In this document: one piece after another, positions 52,073 through 62,106 of the stretch
Numbering within the stretch: the stretch's first letter is position 1
How the letters are laid out: every line of letters starts with the position of its first letter
Assembly (NCBI RefSeq): GCF_000377625.1
Contig: NZ_KB898329.1
Coordinates: 124,001-188,000 of the forward strand
Direction of reading: 5' to 3'
DNA length: 64,000 nt
From: Prevotella veroralis DSM 19559 = JCM 6290
GTDB lineage: Bacteria; Bacteroidota; Bacteroidia; Bacteroidales; Bacteroidaceae
Program-made: the position numbers and the translations under genes
Notes under the pieces: generated by a model
What the model saw: only the letters and a program-made list of their open reading frames with translations
Told to the model about the DNA's origin: nothing
Database searches by the model: none

Positions 52073-55000
52073 TCAAAATCTTACTTTATGACGTACTATT
52101 GTCTCTTTTGCACTGTGTTCTGAAACTGTATCAGGAGGATTTTGCAAGTCTGATTTTGGGGAGAGTTCTCCATCTCCTTCTTTGTCCGCAGTAATCGTCA
52201 AAGTGATTTTTCTGTCCAGCTCTGCCACCTGTCCTTTGAGCGAGCGAAGTTCGTCCTCTTTCTTCCACGTCCCATTAGCAATAGCAGTGTAGATTTCCTT
52301 ATTGGCTGCAACCTTCTCTTTCTCCTTCTCATGCGATTCTATCACCTTGGGGATACGTCCCAGCGCACCCAAGAAGTTCTCACACGCAAGTTTCGGGTCG
52401 GTAGCCAACTTACCATTATTATAAGTATAGTAGATACTCTCCTGCCCTTTAACAAAGAAACGGTTCACGGAGCAGTCAAACAAATCTTTTGAGGTACTCT
52501 CTGTCTTCACCATGATGGAAAAGCCATAAATCTCTCCGATTTTATTGTACTCGCCTTTGGTACGTGCCTTGTCGTTAATCTCCTGCAGGCGTGCGGCAAT
52601 GACCTTGGTATCCGTACTGCCCTCCACACCTTTGATGACAAGTTTATTGATAGGATTGCCGTCCTTATCACGCTCGACACGCTTCTCAAAGCATGCCAAG
52701 TCCGCCTTGGCTTCCTTAATCTTGTCCGAATGAAAAGATACGGAACTGTCAATCTCCGCCAACTTTCCCGTTGCGGCATCACGCTCACGGAGGAAGTTCT
52801 TACGCTCGGATTCCAGCGTGGCAATCTTCTTGTCGAGTTTGGCTTTCTCTAACAAGTCTGTATTACCAGATAGCACGGCAACATACTCTGAAAAGTTCAT
52901 ACCGCTATCCTCGTCCATCGAACCCTCGTCAATGGTACGACTACCGAGCGTATTGGTCTTCAACTGATTGATAAACAATTGCTTGTTATGTAGTAGGTTG
53001 AACTTATAACTGTCCAACGACCGCTCCACGGCATAGATAATCACATCGACCTTGTTGTCTGCAAATTCTTTGGCAACCATATTGCCTTTACGGATTGCCC
53101 GACCATTGCGCTGTTCTAAATCTGAGGGTCGCCAGGGTGTGTCAAGTTGATGCACCGCCACCGCACGCTGCTGGGCATTAACTCCCGTTCCAAGCATGGA
53201 TGTAGAACCGAAGATAATGCGGATGTCTCCACGATTCATCGCATCTACCATCGCTTTTTTGGCTTTCTCGTTCTTGCACTCCTGAATGAAGCGTATCTCG
53301 TAGGACGGAATATGATAGTCCTCCACCAACTTACGCTTCACCTCCGAATAGATATTGAAGTCTCCACCGGGCTTGTAAGTGCCCAAGTCGGAGAAAACAA
53401 ACTGCGTACCTTTCTGTGCATCATACTTCTGATAGTAGTCATTGAGTAATTTCGCACAATGGCTTGCCTTGTTGTCGATATGGTCTGAGTAGCCGTTTTC
53501 GTCTATCATGCGCAGATCCAAGCTCATCTTTCTGGCGTAGTCTGTGGCAATGAGCATCTTCGCCCTTTCCTCACTCTCGCTCAGCGGTGCACGACCTAAG
53601 ATTGTGGCATCCCCTTTCTTGGCAAACTCCATCAACTTACCGATGAACTCTTCCTGTTCAGGTGTCGGCGGAATGTTATGCAGTATCTCGTTTTTCTCCG
53701 GTCTGTCAATGCCTATGTCCTTTGCTGTGCGGTAATCGCAAATCTCCGCATAGAACGAGGCAAGTTCGGGTACCTTGATGAAGGTTCTGAAACGTTCCTT
53801 CTGAATAATCTCATTCGTGATGGAAAACTCATAGTCGGTGGACTTCTTGGCAAATACCGCTGCCCATGCGTCAAAACTGTTGATGCCCTGCTTTTCCAAG
53901 GCTTGCGGGCGCAAGTATTTGAACAAAAGATAAAGTTCGGTAAGACTGTTGGAAATGGTTGTTCCCGAAAGGAATGTTGCTCCCAAGTCCTTGCCCGACC
54001 GCTCCTGTATGGTGCGAATGGCAAAGAGCATATTGAGCGCACGCTGCGAGCCATCCGGATTGCCCAAGCCCGACACTCTGTCGTGGCGAGTGTTGAACAT
54101 CAGGTTCTTGAATTGGTGGCTCTCGTCCACAAAAAGGTGGTCAATACCCATCATCTTGAAGTCCACGGCATCGTCCTTTCGCTCGGCAATGCTGTCTTGA
54201 ATGCCCTGCAACTTGGCTTCCAAGGTCTGCTTTCGCTTCTCTAAACCTTTGAGCATAGCACGGGATATGTCCGCTCCCTGCATACGGAGCACTTCAAGGT
54301 TTTCTTCCACAGAATCTTTTTCTTTCTGCAAAATCGCTTCTTGTATCTCCAAAGCCTGCGGTATCATGCTAAACTGCTCATGCGTAAGGATAATGCAGTC
54401 CCAATCATTGTTCTTGATGTCGTTAAAAATACGCTGTCGATTCTGCTTGCTGAAATCGTTCTTGCCCGGATAGAGAATCCTTGCATTTGGATAAGCCTTG
54501 CGGAACGTGTCGGCAATATCGAAAACGTTTGCCTTCAGACCGATAATCATCGGCTTGTTCACCAAGCCCAATCGCTTCATCTCATAGGCAGCCGTACACA
54601 TGATAAGCGTCTTGCCCGCTCCGACCTCGTGGTCGCAGATACCACCTCCATTGGTCTTCAGCATCCACACGGCATCTTTCTGACTCTTGTAAAGGTCAGG
54701 TATGCCCAGTCTTTTAAGGTCGAGGTCGGGAAACGACTGATGCGTACCGTCGAAGTTAGGGCGCACAAAGCAGTTGAAAAGACGGTTGTAACGGTCAGAG
54801 AGCTGCTCCTTGAACGTGTCGGGCGTACGTCCGAGCCAATCCACAAAGCCTTGTCTGATTTCCTCAATCTTGGCGTTCGCCATCTGTATGGCGTGCCCGT
54901 CCCGTACTTTAATGGTCTTGGTTTCTCCTGTGATCTTATCCGTCACTTCCTTACTCTTGTTGATGTCGGGAATGGTATTGTGAAGTGCGTGCTTCATCAG

Positions 55001-58000
55001 GTTGATGCCGTCATAACGGCGAAATTCTCCCTGCACGGCATATTTGTGCCAAATGTTGGCATTCTTTCGGTCGCAGACAAGGGAATACTCGTCCATATTG
55101 GAATGATAGGACACGTTAATGTCCGTCTCGAAGAACTCCGAGGCGAACTTGCCATATACTTTGGCAGGTATCCATCGTTCACCAAGGTTGAAGTCCAAGT
55201 CGGCAAAGGGAATGGGCGTGGGCGTGGCGGCACGCAGGGCAGTCAGACTCTGTTTCGCTTCCTCATGCTCTGGATGATCCAAGAGCCACGACTCGATACG
55301 CTCCGCCTTTTCAATCACATTGCCAGAAATAAACTTGTCGGCTACCTCATAGCTGTCCTCTTCGGGATTGTAGAAGATGCGTCCTTCCAAGGCAGAAAGC
55401 ATATCGCTCTCTTCCATATCGGGAAGCAAAGAACTCATATAGTCAAGTTCCACCGTGCCGTATTTGTTGAGTGATGCGCCCAATGCCTCCATCGGGTCTG
55501 CGGCAATGGAAAGCTCGGAGGTGGAGAAAGCCGTCGGATGGTCGAAAATATCCGCCTTGATGTACTTGCCGTTCTCGGAGCGTTCCAAGAACAGCATTTC
55601 CACTCCGGTGGCATCCATCTTGATGACATCGGTGTTTACTTTCTGGTTGAAGCATCCCCAACGCACTACATAGCCGTCATAAAGTCGATTGAGTTTCTCA
55701 CGCTCTTCCTTGTCCTCCGCTTGGTTGTTCGCCTCATAATCATAGAGTCGGTGATAACTCTCCCTAATCTCAATGTATGCTTTCAGCCGTGAGAGCTGGG
55801 CAAAGGGCAAGTCCATCGGATTGAAGGTAGGATGCCGTTTCAAGTCAGAGAGAAAACCGACCTGTCCTTTCTGCACGACAATAGAGCCGTCCCTCAGATG
55901 AGAGTCGGGCGATGAGAGAAAGGGACGCGGTGAAGCGTCAAACTCTTTCTTGACTTCTGCTATGGGCTGTGGCTTACGAGGCTCGGCTTCCTCCATAAAG
56001 TCAAAGAGCGAGGGCTCTCTGACGGGGGCTGATGCAGTTTTCTTGTTTCTGCGGGGACTAGTGGGTGTACTTCTTGTCGATTTAGGTTGCCTGCTCGCAG
56101 AAAGCGGTTGGTTATCGCTGACCTTCTTTTGTTGAGCAGCCTCTTTGATTTCATTATTTACACGGGCTACATCTTGTGTCCAAAGACTATACTCTTCTGG
56201 GGCAAACAAGAGTTGCTCCGTTGCTTCGGTCTCTATGGTGCTATCCATAATCGGATGATGGTCTTCATCAAAGAATACCGTCTGTCCGTTCATTTCACGT
56301 GGGGCTTCCACGTCCGTGCGAATTTCACGGCTTGCCTGCTCATATTGCCTTTGAAGGGTGATTACGGGGACACCTTCGGGAGCAGGTTCGTTTTCAGGCT
56401 CTATTGTTGGAAGTACCTGTGCAGCTTGTGCTTCTTTTTTTGTCTCTGCTTCGTCTCTTGCTTCATCTCCCACTATCTTATTACCATCTTCGACCTTCTC
56501 TTGGGGCTGAGTGCCTTCCTGCACGGGTCTCAGAACTTCCTGACGGCTTTCATCCTTGCCTTCCTCAATGATAGGTTCTTTGGTGTATTGTCCTCTGACA
56601 ATCTCTTCCAGTTCCGCAATCTCGTGCAATTTTGTGGGTTTGAAGTATAAGTCCCGCTCAATACCCAAGCCTTTGACCTTTACTTCCTCCATTTCTTTGA
56701 GGGACATATACCCAAGTTCCCAGCCATAGCCCATCGTAACGGCACCGAAGCCGATGCGCTCCTTGGGGTCGTATTCCAGCATATAGGCAGTATAGGCTCC
56801 CATCGGAAAGAAATAGCGAGCGTATGCCGTGCGGTCGCCAATGAGCTGTTTTTCCGTTGCATAGAGCTTGGGAAGTTGCTTCTTGGTGCTGTCGGGCATC
56901 AAATTGTAGGCATTTTCTTCTTCTTTTTCTTCTCCCTTATCCCCCTTGTCCTTGGACTCTTGTAACAGAGGTGTTTGTTCTGTTTTTATGCTTTCTTGCA
57001 CTTTCTGCACCATCTTGTCCACCTGTACCTGCCATTCCTCCTCGGTCATGGGTATGCCGGTTTCATAGAGTTTACGATCGAAACGCTGCTCCACTTCCAA
57101 AGAGAGTTGCGTACGCAGGCTGTCGGCCATATCCTCGATACTTCCGTCAAACGTATATTCCCAAGCAGGCTTGCCGTAAGGATCCGTACCCATCGTGCGG
57201 TCTGTGGCAATCGTGCGGTGGGAAATATCTTTCCATTCGCCCTCAAAAAGTGAGTTATGATTGAACGCAATAGAAAAGCCGTCGCCTTTAGGAACAGAGG
57301 CGGTTTGTACAAACTGCTGCTCGATGCCCTCACCAATTTCCTTGCCACTCTGCTTTTGCAGCACAATGAGGTCGCTGCCCACATCCGTACCTGCATTCTC
57401 GGAGAACATGCCCGAAGGCAAACGGATAGCGGAGATAAGCCTGCTGTTCTGCATGAGGTAACGACGGATAGCTTCATTTTTAGGACTGTCCAATACGCCC
57501 TGCGAGGTAATGAAAGTAAGAAGTCCGCCCTCTTTGATAGTGTCCAGCCCTTTTACAAAGAAATAATTGTGAATGGTTCTGGTGGATTCCCGTTTAAGGA
57601 TATTCTCCCCCTTGCTATAACTACGGTCATAAACCATAAAGTCGCCAAAGGGGATGTTGCTGGTGATAAGGTCGTACTTGTCCTTGTCTTCCAGTTCTCC
57701 GATGGCTTCAAAGGGTTCTTGCCGAACAAAGATATTGTCCTTGCCGTAAGGATGAAGGGCTTGTGTGATGCGTGCCGTCAGCAGATCTTTTTCCATAGCA
57801 TCGACCATACCGGCACTTTTGGCAAAGGTTTCGGTAAAGGCTCCCATACCTGCGGAAGGGTCCAGGCATCGTCTTACTTGCACATCGGTGGCACTTAGGG
57901 CATCGGCAATGGCGGAGACGATACGGGTGTCGGTATAGAAGGAAGTCAGTACGCTTGCCTTGATGCTCTCCCAATAGCGTTTGGCTGTGTTGGCATCGAC

Positions 58001-58252
58001 GGCATCACGGTAAATCATCTGTTTGAGTCTTTGGGTCGGCGCGAATAGGTTTTGCTCCGATGCACTCCAATAACGAAGGTCATCGGGATTATCACAACGG
58101 TTTAAGACGCATTTCAGACCACCGAAACCTTGATAACCTCTAAGCAAGACTTTTTCGGCATCGGTGGCTTCACGACGTTCTTTTTCTAATCGAAGGACCA
58201 CACGGATGGCTTCCGTGTTGCCCTCCAAGACAGCTTTCTTATTGTATGCCAT
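52073..58252 (-). CDS. N6-adenine methylase/SNF2-like helicase fusion (DarB-like)
   Basis: A 2059-residue protein. The N-terminal methyltransferase-like domain has motif [11 protein letters not shown] (~130) and motif [10 protein letters not shown] (~197), where an Ile replaces the usual first Pro of NPPF. A long, low-complexity, Glu/Pro/Gln-rich linker follows (~440-760). The C-terminal superfamily-2 helicase has Walker A EVGAGKT (~1212), DESH box (~1376) and motif [14 protein letters not shown] coiled-coil tail ends the chain. The layout recalls phage P1 DarB, which protects incoming DNA from restriction. It may protect the element after transfer. Last gene of its transcript. Confidence 0.82.
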   Translation of the reverse strand: MAYNKKAVLEGNTEAIRVVLRLEKERREATDAEKVLLRGYQGFGGLKCVLNRCDNPDDLRYWSASEQNLFAPTQRLKQMIYRDAVDANTAKRYWESIKASVLTSFYTDTRIVSAIADALSATDVQVRRCLDPSAGMGAFTETFAKSAGMVDAMEKDLLTARITQALHPYGKDNIFVRQEPFEAIGELEDKDKYDLITSNIPFGDFMVYDRSYSKGENILKRESTRTIHNYFFVKGLDTIKEGGLLTFITSQGVLDSPKNEAIRRYLMQNSRLISAIRLPSGMFSENAGTDVGSDLIVLQKQSGKEIGEGIEQQFVQTASVPKGDGFSIAFNHNSLFEGEWKDISHRTIATDRTMGTDPYGKPAWEYTFDGSIEDMADSLRTQLSLEVEQRFDRKLYETGIPMTEEEWQVQVDKMVQKVQESIKTEQTPLLQESKDKGDKGEEKEEENAYNLMPDSTKKQLPKLYATEKQLIGDRTAYARYFFPMGAYTAYMLEYDPKERIGFGAVTMGYGWELGYMSLKEMEEVKVKGLGIERDLYFKPTKLHEIAELEEIVRGQYTKEPIIEEGKDESRQEVLRPVQEGTQPQEKVEDGNKIVGDEARDEAETKKEAQAAQVLPTIEPENEPAPEGVPVITLQRQYEQASREIRTDVEAPREMNGQTVFFDEDHHPIMDSTIETEATEQLLFAPEEYSLWTQDVARVNNEIKEAAQQKKVSDNQPLSASRQPKSTRSTPTSPRRNKKTASAPVREPSLFDFMEEAEPRKPQPIAEVKKEFDASPRPFLSSPDSHLRDGSIVVQKGQVGFLSDLKRHPTFNPMDLPFAQLSRLKAYIEIRESYHRLYDYEANNQAEDKEEREKLNRLYDGYVVRWGCFNQKVNTDVIKMDATGVEMLFLERSENGKYIKADIFDHPTAFSTSELSIAADPMEALGASLNKYGTVELDYMSSLLPDMEESDMLSALEGRIFYNPEEDSYEVADKFISGNVIEKAERIESWLLDHPEHEEAKQSLTALRAATPTPIPFADLDFNLGERWIPAKVYGKFASEFFETDINVSYHSNMDEYSLVCDRKNANIWHKYAVQGEFRRYDGINLMKHALHNTIPDINKSKEVTDKITGETKTIKVRDGHAIQMANAKIEEIRQGFVDWLGRTPDTFKEQLSDRYNRLFNCFVRPNFDGTHQSFPDLDLKRLGIPDLYKSQKDAVWMLKTNGGGICDHEVGAGKTLIMCTAAYEMKRLGLVNKPMIIGLKANVFDIADTFRKAYPNARILYPGKNDFSKQNRQRIFNDIKNNDWDCIILTHEQFSMIPQALEIQEAILQKEKDSVEENLEVLRMQGADISRAMLKGLEKRKQTLEAKLQGIQDSIAERKDDAVDFKMMGIDHLFVDESHQFKNLMFNTRHDRVSGLGNPDGSQRALNMLFAIRTIQERSGKDLGATFLSGTTISNSLTELYLLFKYLRPQALEKQGINSFDAWAAVFAKKSTDYEFSITNEIIQKERFRTFIKVPELASFYAEICDYRTAKDIGIDRPEKNEILHNIPPTPEQEEFIGKLMEFAKKGDATILGRAPLSESEERAKMLIATDYARKMSLDLRMIDENGYSDHIDNKASHCAKLLNDYYQKYDAQKGTQFVFSDLGTYKPGGDFNIYSEVKRKLVEDYHIPSYEIRFIQECKNEKAKKAMVDAMNRGDIRIIFGSTSMLGTGVNAQQRAVAVHQLDTPWRPSDLEQRNGRAIRKGNMVAKEFADNKVDVIIYAVERSLDSYKFNLLHNKQLFINQLKTNTLGSRTIDEGSMDEDSGMNFSEYVAVLSGNTDLLEKAKLDKKIATLESERKNFLRERDAATGKLAEIDSSVSFHSDKIKEAKADLACFEKRVERDKDGNPINKLVIKGVEGSTDTKVIAARLQEINDKARTKGEYNKIGEIYGFSIMVKTESTSKDLFDCSVNRFFVKGQESIYYTYNNGKLATDPKLACENFLGALGRIPKVIESHEKEKEKVAANKEIYTAIANGTWKKEDELRSLKGQVAELDRKITLTITADKEGDGELSPKSDLQNPPDTVSEHSAKETIVRHKVRF

Positions 58253-58278
58253 AGTTTTTCTGTTTTAAGATGGAGAGG

Positions 58279-58334
58279 AATTAGTCGGGAGATTATTTCA
58301 GTCATATAGAATTTTTCCTATCTCCCGACTAATT
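58279..58334 (-). repeat. 15-bp inverted repeat between topB and the helicase gene
   Basis: AATTAGTCGGGAGAT (58279-58293) pairs perfectly with ATCTCCCGACTAATT (58320-58334) around a 26-nt loop. It lies in the leader of the methylase-helicase gene, so it may act as an attenuator or processing site. Confidence 0.75.
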
Positions 58335-58359
58335 TATTTTATCTCCGAGTCTGTGTAAA

Positions 58360-60444
58360 CTATCTCCCTCGTGCTTTTCCTTTCTTTCCTTCAAACTCAA
58401 AGGAGGTGGTATGGTCTTCGCCCAGAACAAGACGTGCGTTGAACTTTTTGCCAGCCTTACTCGTCAATCCTTTGAGAATGGGCGTTCGCCCGGTGGTTAT
58501 CAAATCACGGATATTGTCTTCGGAAAGGAACGTGCCGCAGATTTCTCGGAAGATGCGGAAGTCGCAGCCCTCATGCCTGCATTTGGCAATCTTGGCATAG
58601 ATGCCCACACTCTCATTACCGCATTTGGGGCAGCGGTAGGTGGGATAGGCTTTCTGCACCTGTGGAGCAAGGGCAAGAAGTTCCTCGCAAATAGTCTCCA
58701 CGTAGGAGTTGATGCCTTGCGCGAACTTCTCGGGCGGCATCTGTCCTGCCTCTATGGCGGCAAGGGTCAGTTCCCACGAGCCTGTCATCTCTGCATTGGC
58801 AATCCGTTTGTCCTTGACAATCTCATAGACTGCCAAGCCTTTCTCTGTCGGAACTATCGTTTTCTTTTCTCTTCGGATATATTCACGCAAAATGAGCGTT
58901 TCGATGATGTTGGCACGGGTAGCGGGCGTACCGATGCCGCATTCTGCCATCGCTCTTTTACTTTCTGCATCTGAAACTTCTTTACCAGCATTCTCCATAG
59001 TGGAAAGCAACGTTGCTTCTGTATAAAGCGGTTTTGACTTGGTTTTGTGTTCGGTAATCTCTGAAGAAAGCAGTGGTAACACCTCGTTTTCTGTCAGGTT
59101 GGGCAATACGGATAAGGTTTGTTCTTCATCTTCCTGGCTTTTTTCTACGTGCATCTCAGTACCTTGCTGCACGGCTTTCCATCCCAAAGAAATGCTTCGG
59201 CACGCTTTCCAAATGAAGGTATTTGTACCGTCCGTCAGTTCCACCTGCATCCTCTCTTCCTCCGAGTCGGGAGAGAAGGCTTCGATGAAACGATGGACTA
59301 CCATTTGGTAGATGGTCGTTTCATCTGCCGATAGTCCCGATGGAGTTTCACCCGTAGGGATGATGGCATGGTGGTCGGTTACCTTGTCGTTGTCCACCGA
59401 GTGGCGATTGAGCGGTGTCGGAAGTGCAGTGCCTATCTTGCCAAATAAGTCGGGTACTTCCTCGAAAACGTCTTCACTGATGTATCGGCTGCCTGTGCGG
59501 GGATAGGTCGTGATTTTCTTCTCATAGAGGCTTTGTGCGATTGAGAGGGTCTTATCTGCTGAAAAGCCGTGCTTTCGGTTGGCTTCCTTCTGTAGGGAGG
59601 TAAGGTCGAACAAGAGGGGTGGCGACGTGTGTCCCACCCGTCTTGCGACCGAAGTAACGGTAAGCCGGCTCTGTTCGCGAAGCATGGCGAGAGCGGACTG
59701 TGCATCGGCTTCATTCTCGAATGCACTATCGCTCACGGCTTTCAGCGATATGCCCTCTTTCTCTGCTGCTACGGAGAGTTTCCAATAAGGGACGGAAGAA
59801 AAATCACGATTCTCTATGTACCGACGGCAGACCATTGCGAGTGTCGGGGTCTGCACCCGTCCCAATGAGTAACCGCCTTTGCGTGCAATGGACAGGGCAC
59901 GGCTGGCATTGATGCCCACAAGCCAATCGGCTTCGCTTCTTGCTTTGGCAGAATGATAGAGATTGTCATACGCAGTTCCTGCCTTGAGATGGGCAAGTCC
60001 TTCACGGATGGCTTTGTCCGTGAGTGAGGAAATCCAAAGTCTTTCAAAAGGCTTGTGGCAGTTCAAGTGCTGATAGATATAGCGGAAGATGAGTTCACCT
60101 TCACGCCCGGCATCGGTGGCTACGATGATGCGGTCGGCACTGTCGAAGCAACCACGAATGGCTTTGAGCTGCTTGAGTGCTGCGGGGGCTGACGTGTACT
60201 CCTTGTCCTTTCGCACTTGTCGCACGATAAGCCTGAAAGGATTTGGACGGATGGGTAGGTCTTCGGCTTTATAGGCTGCAAAACCGTAGGCTTCGGGCAT
60301 GGCAAGGGTGATGAGGTGTCCCATCGCCCAAGTAACAAGATAGCCGTTACCTTCCAAGTATCCGTCCTGCTTGCCATTTGCCCCTACGATACGGGCTATA
60401 TCTCTGGCTACCGAGGGTTTCTCGGCAATAATACAAGTAATCAT
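58360..60444 (-). CDS. topB: Type IA DNA topoisomerase III (ICE-encoded)
   Basis: A 694-residue TopB. The Toprim domain opens MITCIIAEKPSVARDIARIV (catalytic Glu), with TDAGREGELIFRYIY (DxD). The active-site Tyr314 is in ITTYPRTGSRY. A TRANIIETLI segment precedes a Cys4-like zinc motif (CPKCGNE and CRHEGCDF) and one C-terminal ~50-residue repeat (LISEDN-like; here FLSEDNIRDLITTGR, GKKFNARLVLGE). This repeat recurs in the neighbouring DUF3945 protein. Homologous TopB-type genes (exc) act in CTnDOT excision. It lies 21 nt downstream of the DUF3945 gene. Confidence 0.92.
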   Translation of the reverse strand: MITCIIAEKPSVARDIARIVGANGKQDGYLEGNGYLVTWAMGHLITLAMPEAYGFAAYKAEDLPIRPNPFRLIVRQVRKDKEYTSAPAALKQLKAIRGCFDSADRIIVATDAGREGELIFRYIYQHLNCHKPFERLWISSLTDKAIREGLAHLKAGTAYDNLYHSAKARSEADWLVGINASRALSIARKGGYSLGRVQTPTLAMVCRRYIENRDFSSVPYWKLSVAAEKEGISLKAVSDSAFENEADAQSALAMLREQSRLTVTSVARRVGHTSPPLLFDLTSLQKEANRKHGFSADKTLSIAQSLYEKKITTYPRTGSRYISEDVFEEVPDLFGKIGTALPTPLNRHSVDNDKVTDHHAIIPTGETPSGLSADETTIYQMVVHRFIEAFSPDSEEERMQVELTDGTNTFIWKACRSISLGWKAVQQGTEMHVEKSQEDEEQTLSVLPNLTENEVLPLLSSEITEHKTKSKPLYTEATLLSTMENAGKEVSDAESKRAMAECGIGTPATRANIIETLILREYIRREKKTIVPTEKGLAVYEIVKDKRIANAEMTGSWELTLAAIEAGQMPPEKFAQGINSYVETICEELLALAPQVQKAYPTYRCPKCGNESVGIYAKIAKCRHEGCDFRIFREICGTFLSEDNIRDLITTGRTPILKGLTSKAGKKFNARLVLGEDHTTSFEFEGKKGKARGR

Positions 60445-60465
60445 AGTTAGGTTTGGTTTTAAGGG

Positions 60466-61866
60466 TTACATCTTACGTCCACGGCGCTGCTGTTTCTTCT
60501 CGTCCTGCTTCTGCTTTTGGGCGGCAGTGGGCTGTGTCTGCCCGGACTTTAAGGGCTCGTTCACGTTCTTGGTGGCTTCGTTGGTCTTGCCTTGGTTGTT
60601 CACTGCAACCTGTGTTTTGTGTTCTTCGGCTACGGCTACCACCTTTTCCTTGCCGGTTTCCTGCTTCTTGTCAGGGTTCCACTTGTAGAAACGTGGGCGG
60701 TTCTGTTCCTTGTCCATCTTGACATAGGCATTAAAAGGTTGCCCTTCCTTGTCCACCATATTCTTCAGATAAAGCGTGCGACCGCTGTCTAATGCTTCAC
60801 GCTGCTTGTCGGAGAGTTCCAAACCACAGAGCTTGCGTGGTGCGCCTTGTTGCTGCGTGTGCTGCTGTCGCTCCTTCAAGCCTTGCTTGTTCTCGAAGAT
60901 AAACTCGATGCCTTTCTTCTCAGCATTGACTTGCAGAGTGGCATTGAAGGACTTACCACTCTTGGCGGTCATTCCTTCCACTTTCACGGCTTTGCCCTCT
61001 ACAAGGCCTTTGTACTGCGCATCAGAAAGTGTAACACCCTTGATTTCTTTTGGGATATTCACACGGTCGGCACGCAGGGCAATAAGTTCATTGGTCTGTG
61101 GGTCTATGGAAACGTATGCGGCAAATGGGTCACCATTCTTGGGCGTAATCTCGATGGTCTTGCCAAGGTTGCCCGTTGCAAGGAGTAGTTCTTTCTCTTC
61201 ATTAGAGAACTTGTGTCCCATATAGGGGAAGTCGAGCTGTGGCTCCTTGCGAAGCGGGTGAACTGCCAATCCGATGTTACCCTCGCCATCTGTACGGAAT
61301 GCCAAACGGGCATCGGTGTAGATGGTGGTATCACCAATAGGTATGGCTATCGTTATAAGATTGCTCTTCTGCCAGCCAAGCATCTTTACCAATTCTCCGC
61401 TCTGCTCCAACCGCTCACGGGTAAGTCCTAGGTTGTCGAGCTGCTTCCAATCAATCTTCGACTCGTCAATGGCAGTGGCATTCTTCTGCTTGGGCAAGAA
61501 ATCATCAAAGCGCACCTGACTGTCTGCCAACTGCTGCTTGTTCTCAGGCTTCTCACGGTTCTGAAGCATGGTGTGGAGCGATGCCACGCCCTGCTCCACG
61601 TTATTAGCTACTACCTTGTAGAGTCCGAAACGGGACGGCTCATTAAACTGCTTGAGGAAGTTGGTCATGAAGTTCTTCAGCAAGCCGTCCTTATTGTTGA
61701 ATTTCAGAAAGGCAGTTTGATGCACGTCTTTGGCTTCCGTTGTTTGGAGTTTGCCCTTGTCGTCAATACCTGAAACTACAGAGAGCTTTCCTGCCTCTTT
61801 CTCGTTCTTCACTTCCGTGCGGTCTTCTAATACCAACACATAGTTTTCATTGTTGTTCGATTCCAT
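60466..61866 (-). CDS. DUF4099/DUF3945 domain protein of conjugative elements
   Basis: A 466-residue protein. The N-terminal ~180 residues look like the DUF4099-type region (DDKGKLQTTEAKDVHQTAFL, PSRFGLYKVVANNVEQGV). Two to three repeats of a ~50-residue module follow: LSDAQYKGLVEGKAVKVEG, GKSFNATLQV, then LSDKQREALDSGRTLYLKNM, GQPFNAYVKM. The C-terminus is basic and Gln-rich (QKQKQDEKKQQRRGRKM), suited to nucleic-acid binding. It is the first gene of the DUF3945-topB-helicase unit. Function is unknown; the shared repeat with TopB suggests a shared binding partner. Confidence 0.82.
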   Translation of the reverse strand: MESNNNENYVLVLEDRTEVKNEKEAGKLSVVSGIDDKGKLQTTEAKDVHQTAFLKFNNKDGLLKNFMTNFLKQFNEPSRFGLYKVVANNVEQGVASLHTMLQNREKPENKQQLADSQVRFDDFLPKQKNATAIDESKIDWKQLDNLGLTRERLEQSGELVKMLGWQKSNLITIAIPIGDTTIYTDARLAFRTDGEGNIGLAVHPLRKEPQLDFPYMGHKFSNEEKELLLATGNLGKTIEITPKNGDPFAAYVSIDPQTNELIALRADRVNIPKEIKGVTLSDAQYKGLVEGKAVKVEGMTAKSGKSFNATLQVNAEKKGIEFIFENKQGLKERQQHTQQQGAPRKLCGLELSDKQREALDSGRTLYLKNMVDKEGQPFNAYVKMDKEQNRPRFYKWNPDKKQETGKEKVVAVAEEHKTQVAVNNQGKTNEATKNVNEPLKSGQTQPTAAQKQKQDEKKQQRRGRKM

Positions 61867-62060
61867 AAATCATTGTTTTTAAGATGAATAAATCATTATC
61901 GAACAGCAAAATTAAAGCAATAATATTTATATTATAAGGCACAGGGAGAAACTGGGAGAAACAATGAATTTAAAGGATTTTATTCTTCAAATGAAAAATA
62001 TTTCACATATAAATAGGTATTGAAGAGCAGATCTTTCAGCCAAAAATCACTCTTTTTGAG

Positions 62061-62093
62061 TATTGATATTGCTATGTTTTATCCGTAACTTTG
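62061..62093 (+). promoter_or_regulatory. Promoter of the FAAL gene
   Basis: TATTG (62061-62065), 20 nt, TAACTTTG (62086-62093). It predicts a short leader before ATG 62107. Confidence 0.7.
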
Positions 62094-62106
62094 CAACAAA
62101 AAAAGA

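Noticed and set aside
54341..55474. 377-codon plus-strand frame inside the methylase-helicase
   Set aside because: Opposite a well-supported 2059-residue gene; the frame is a by-product of higher GC.
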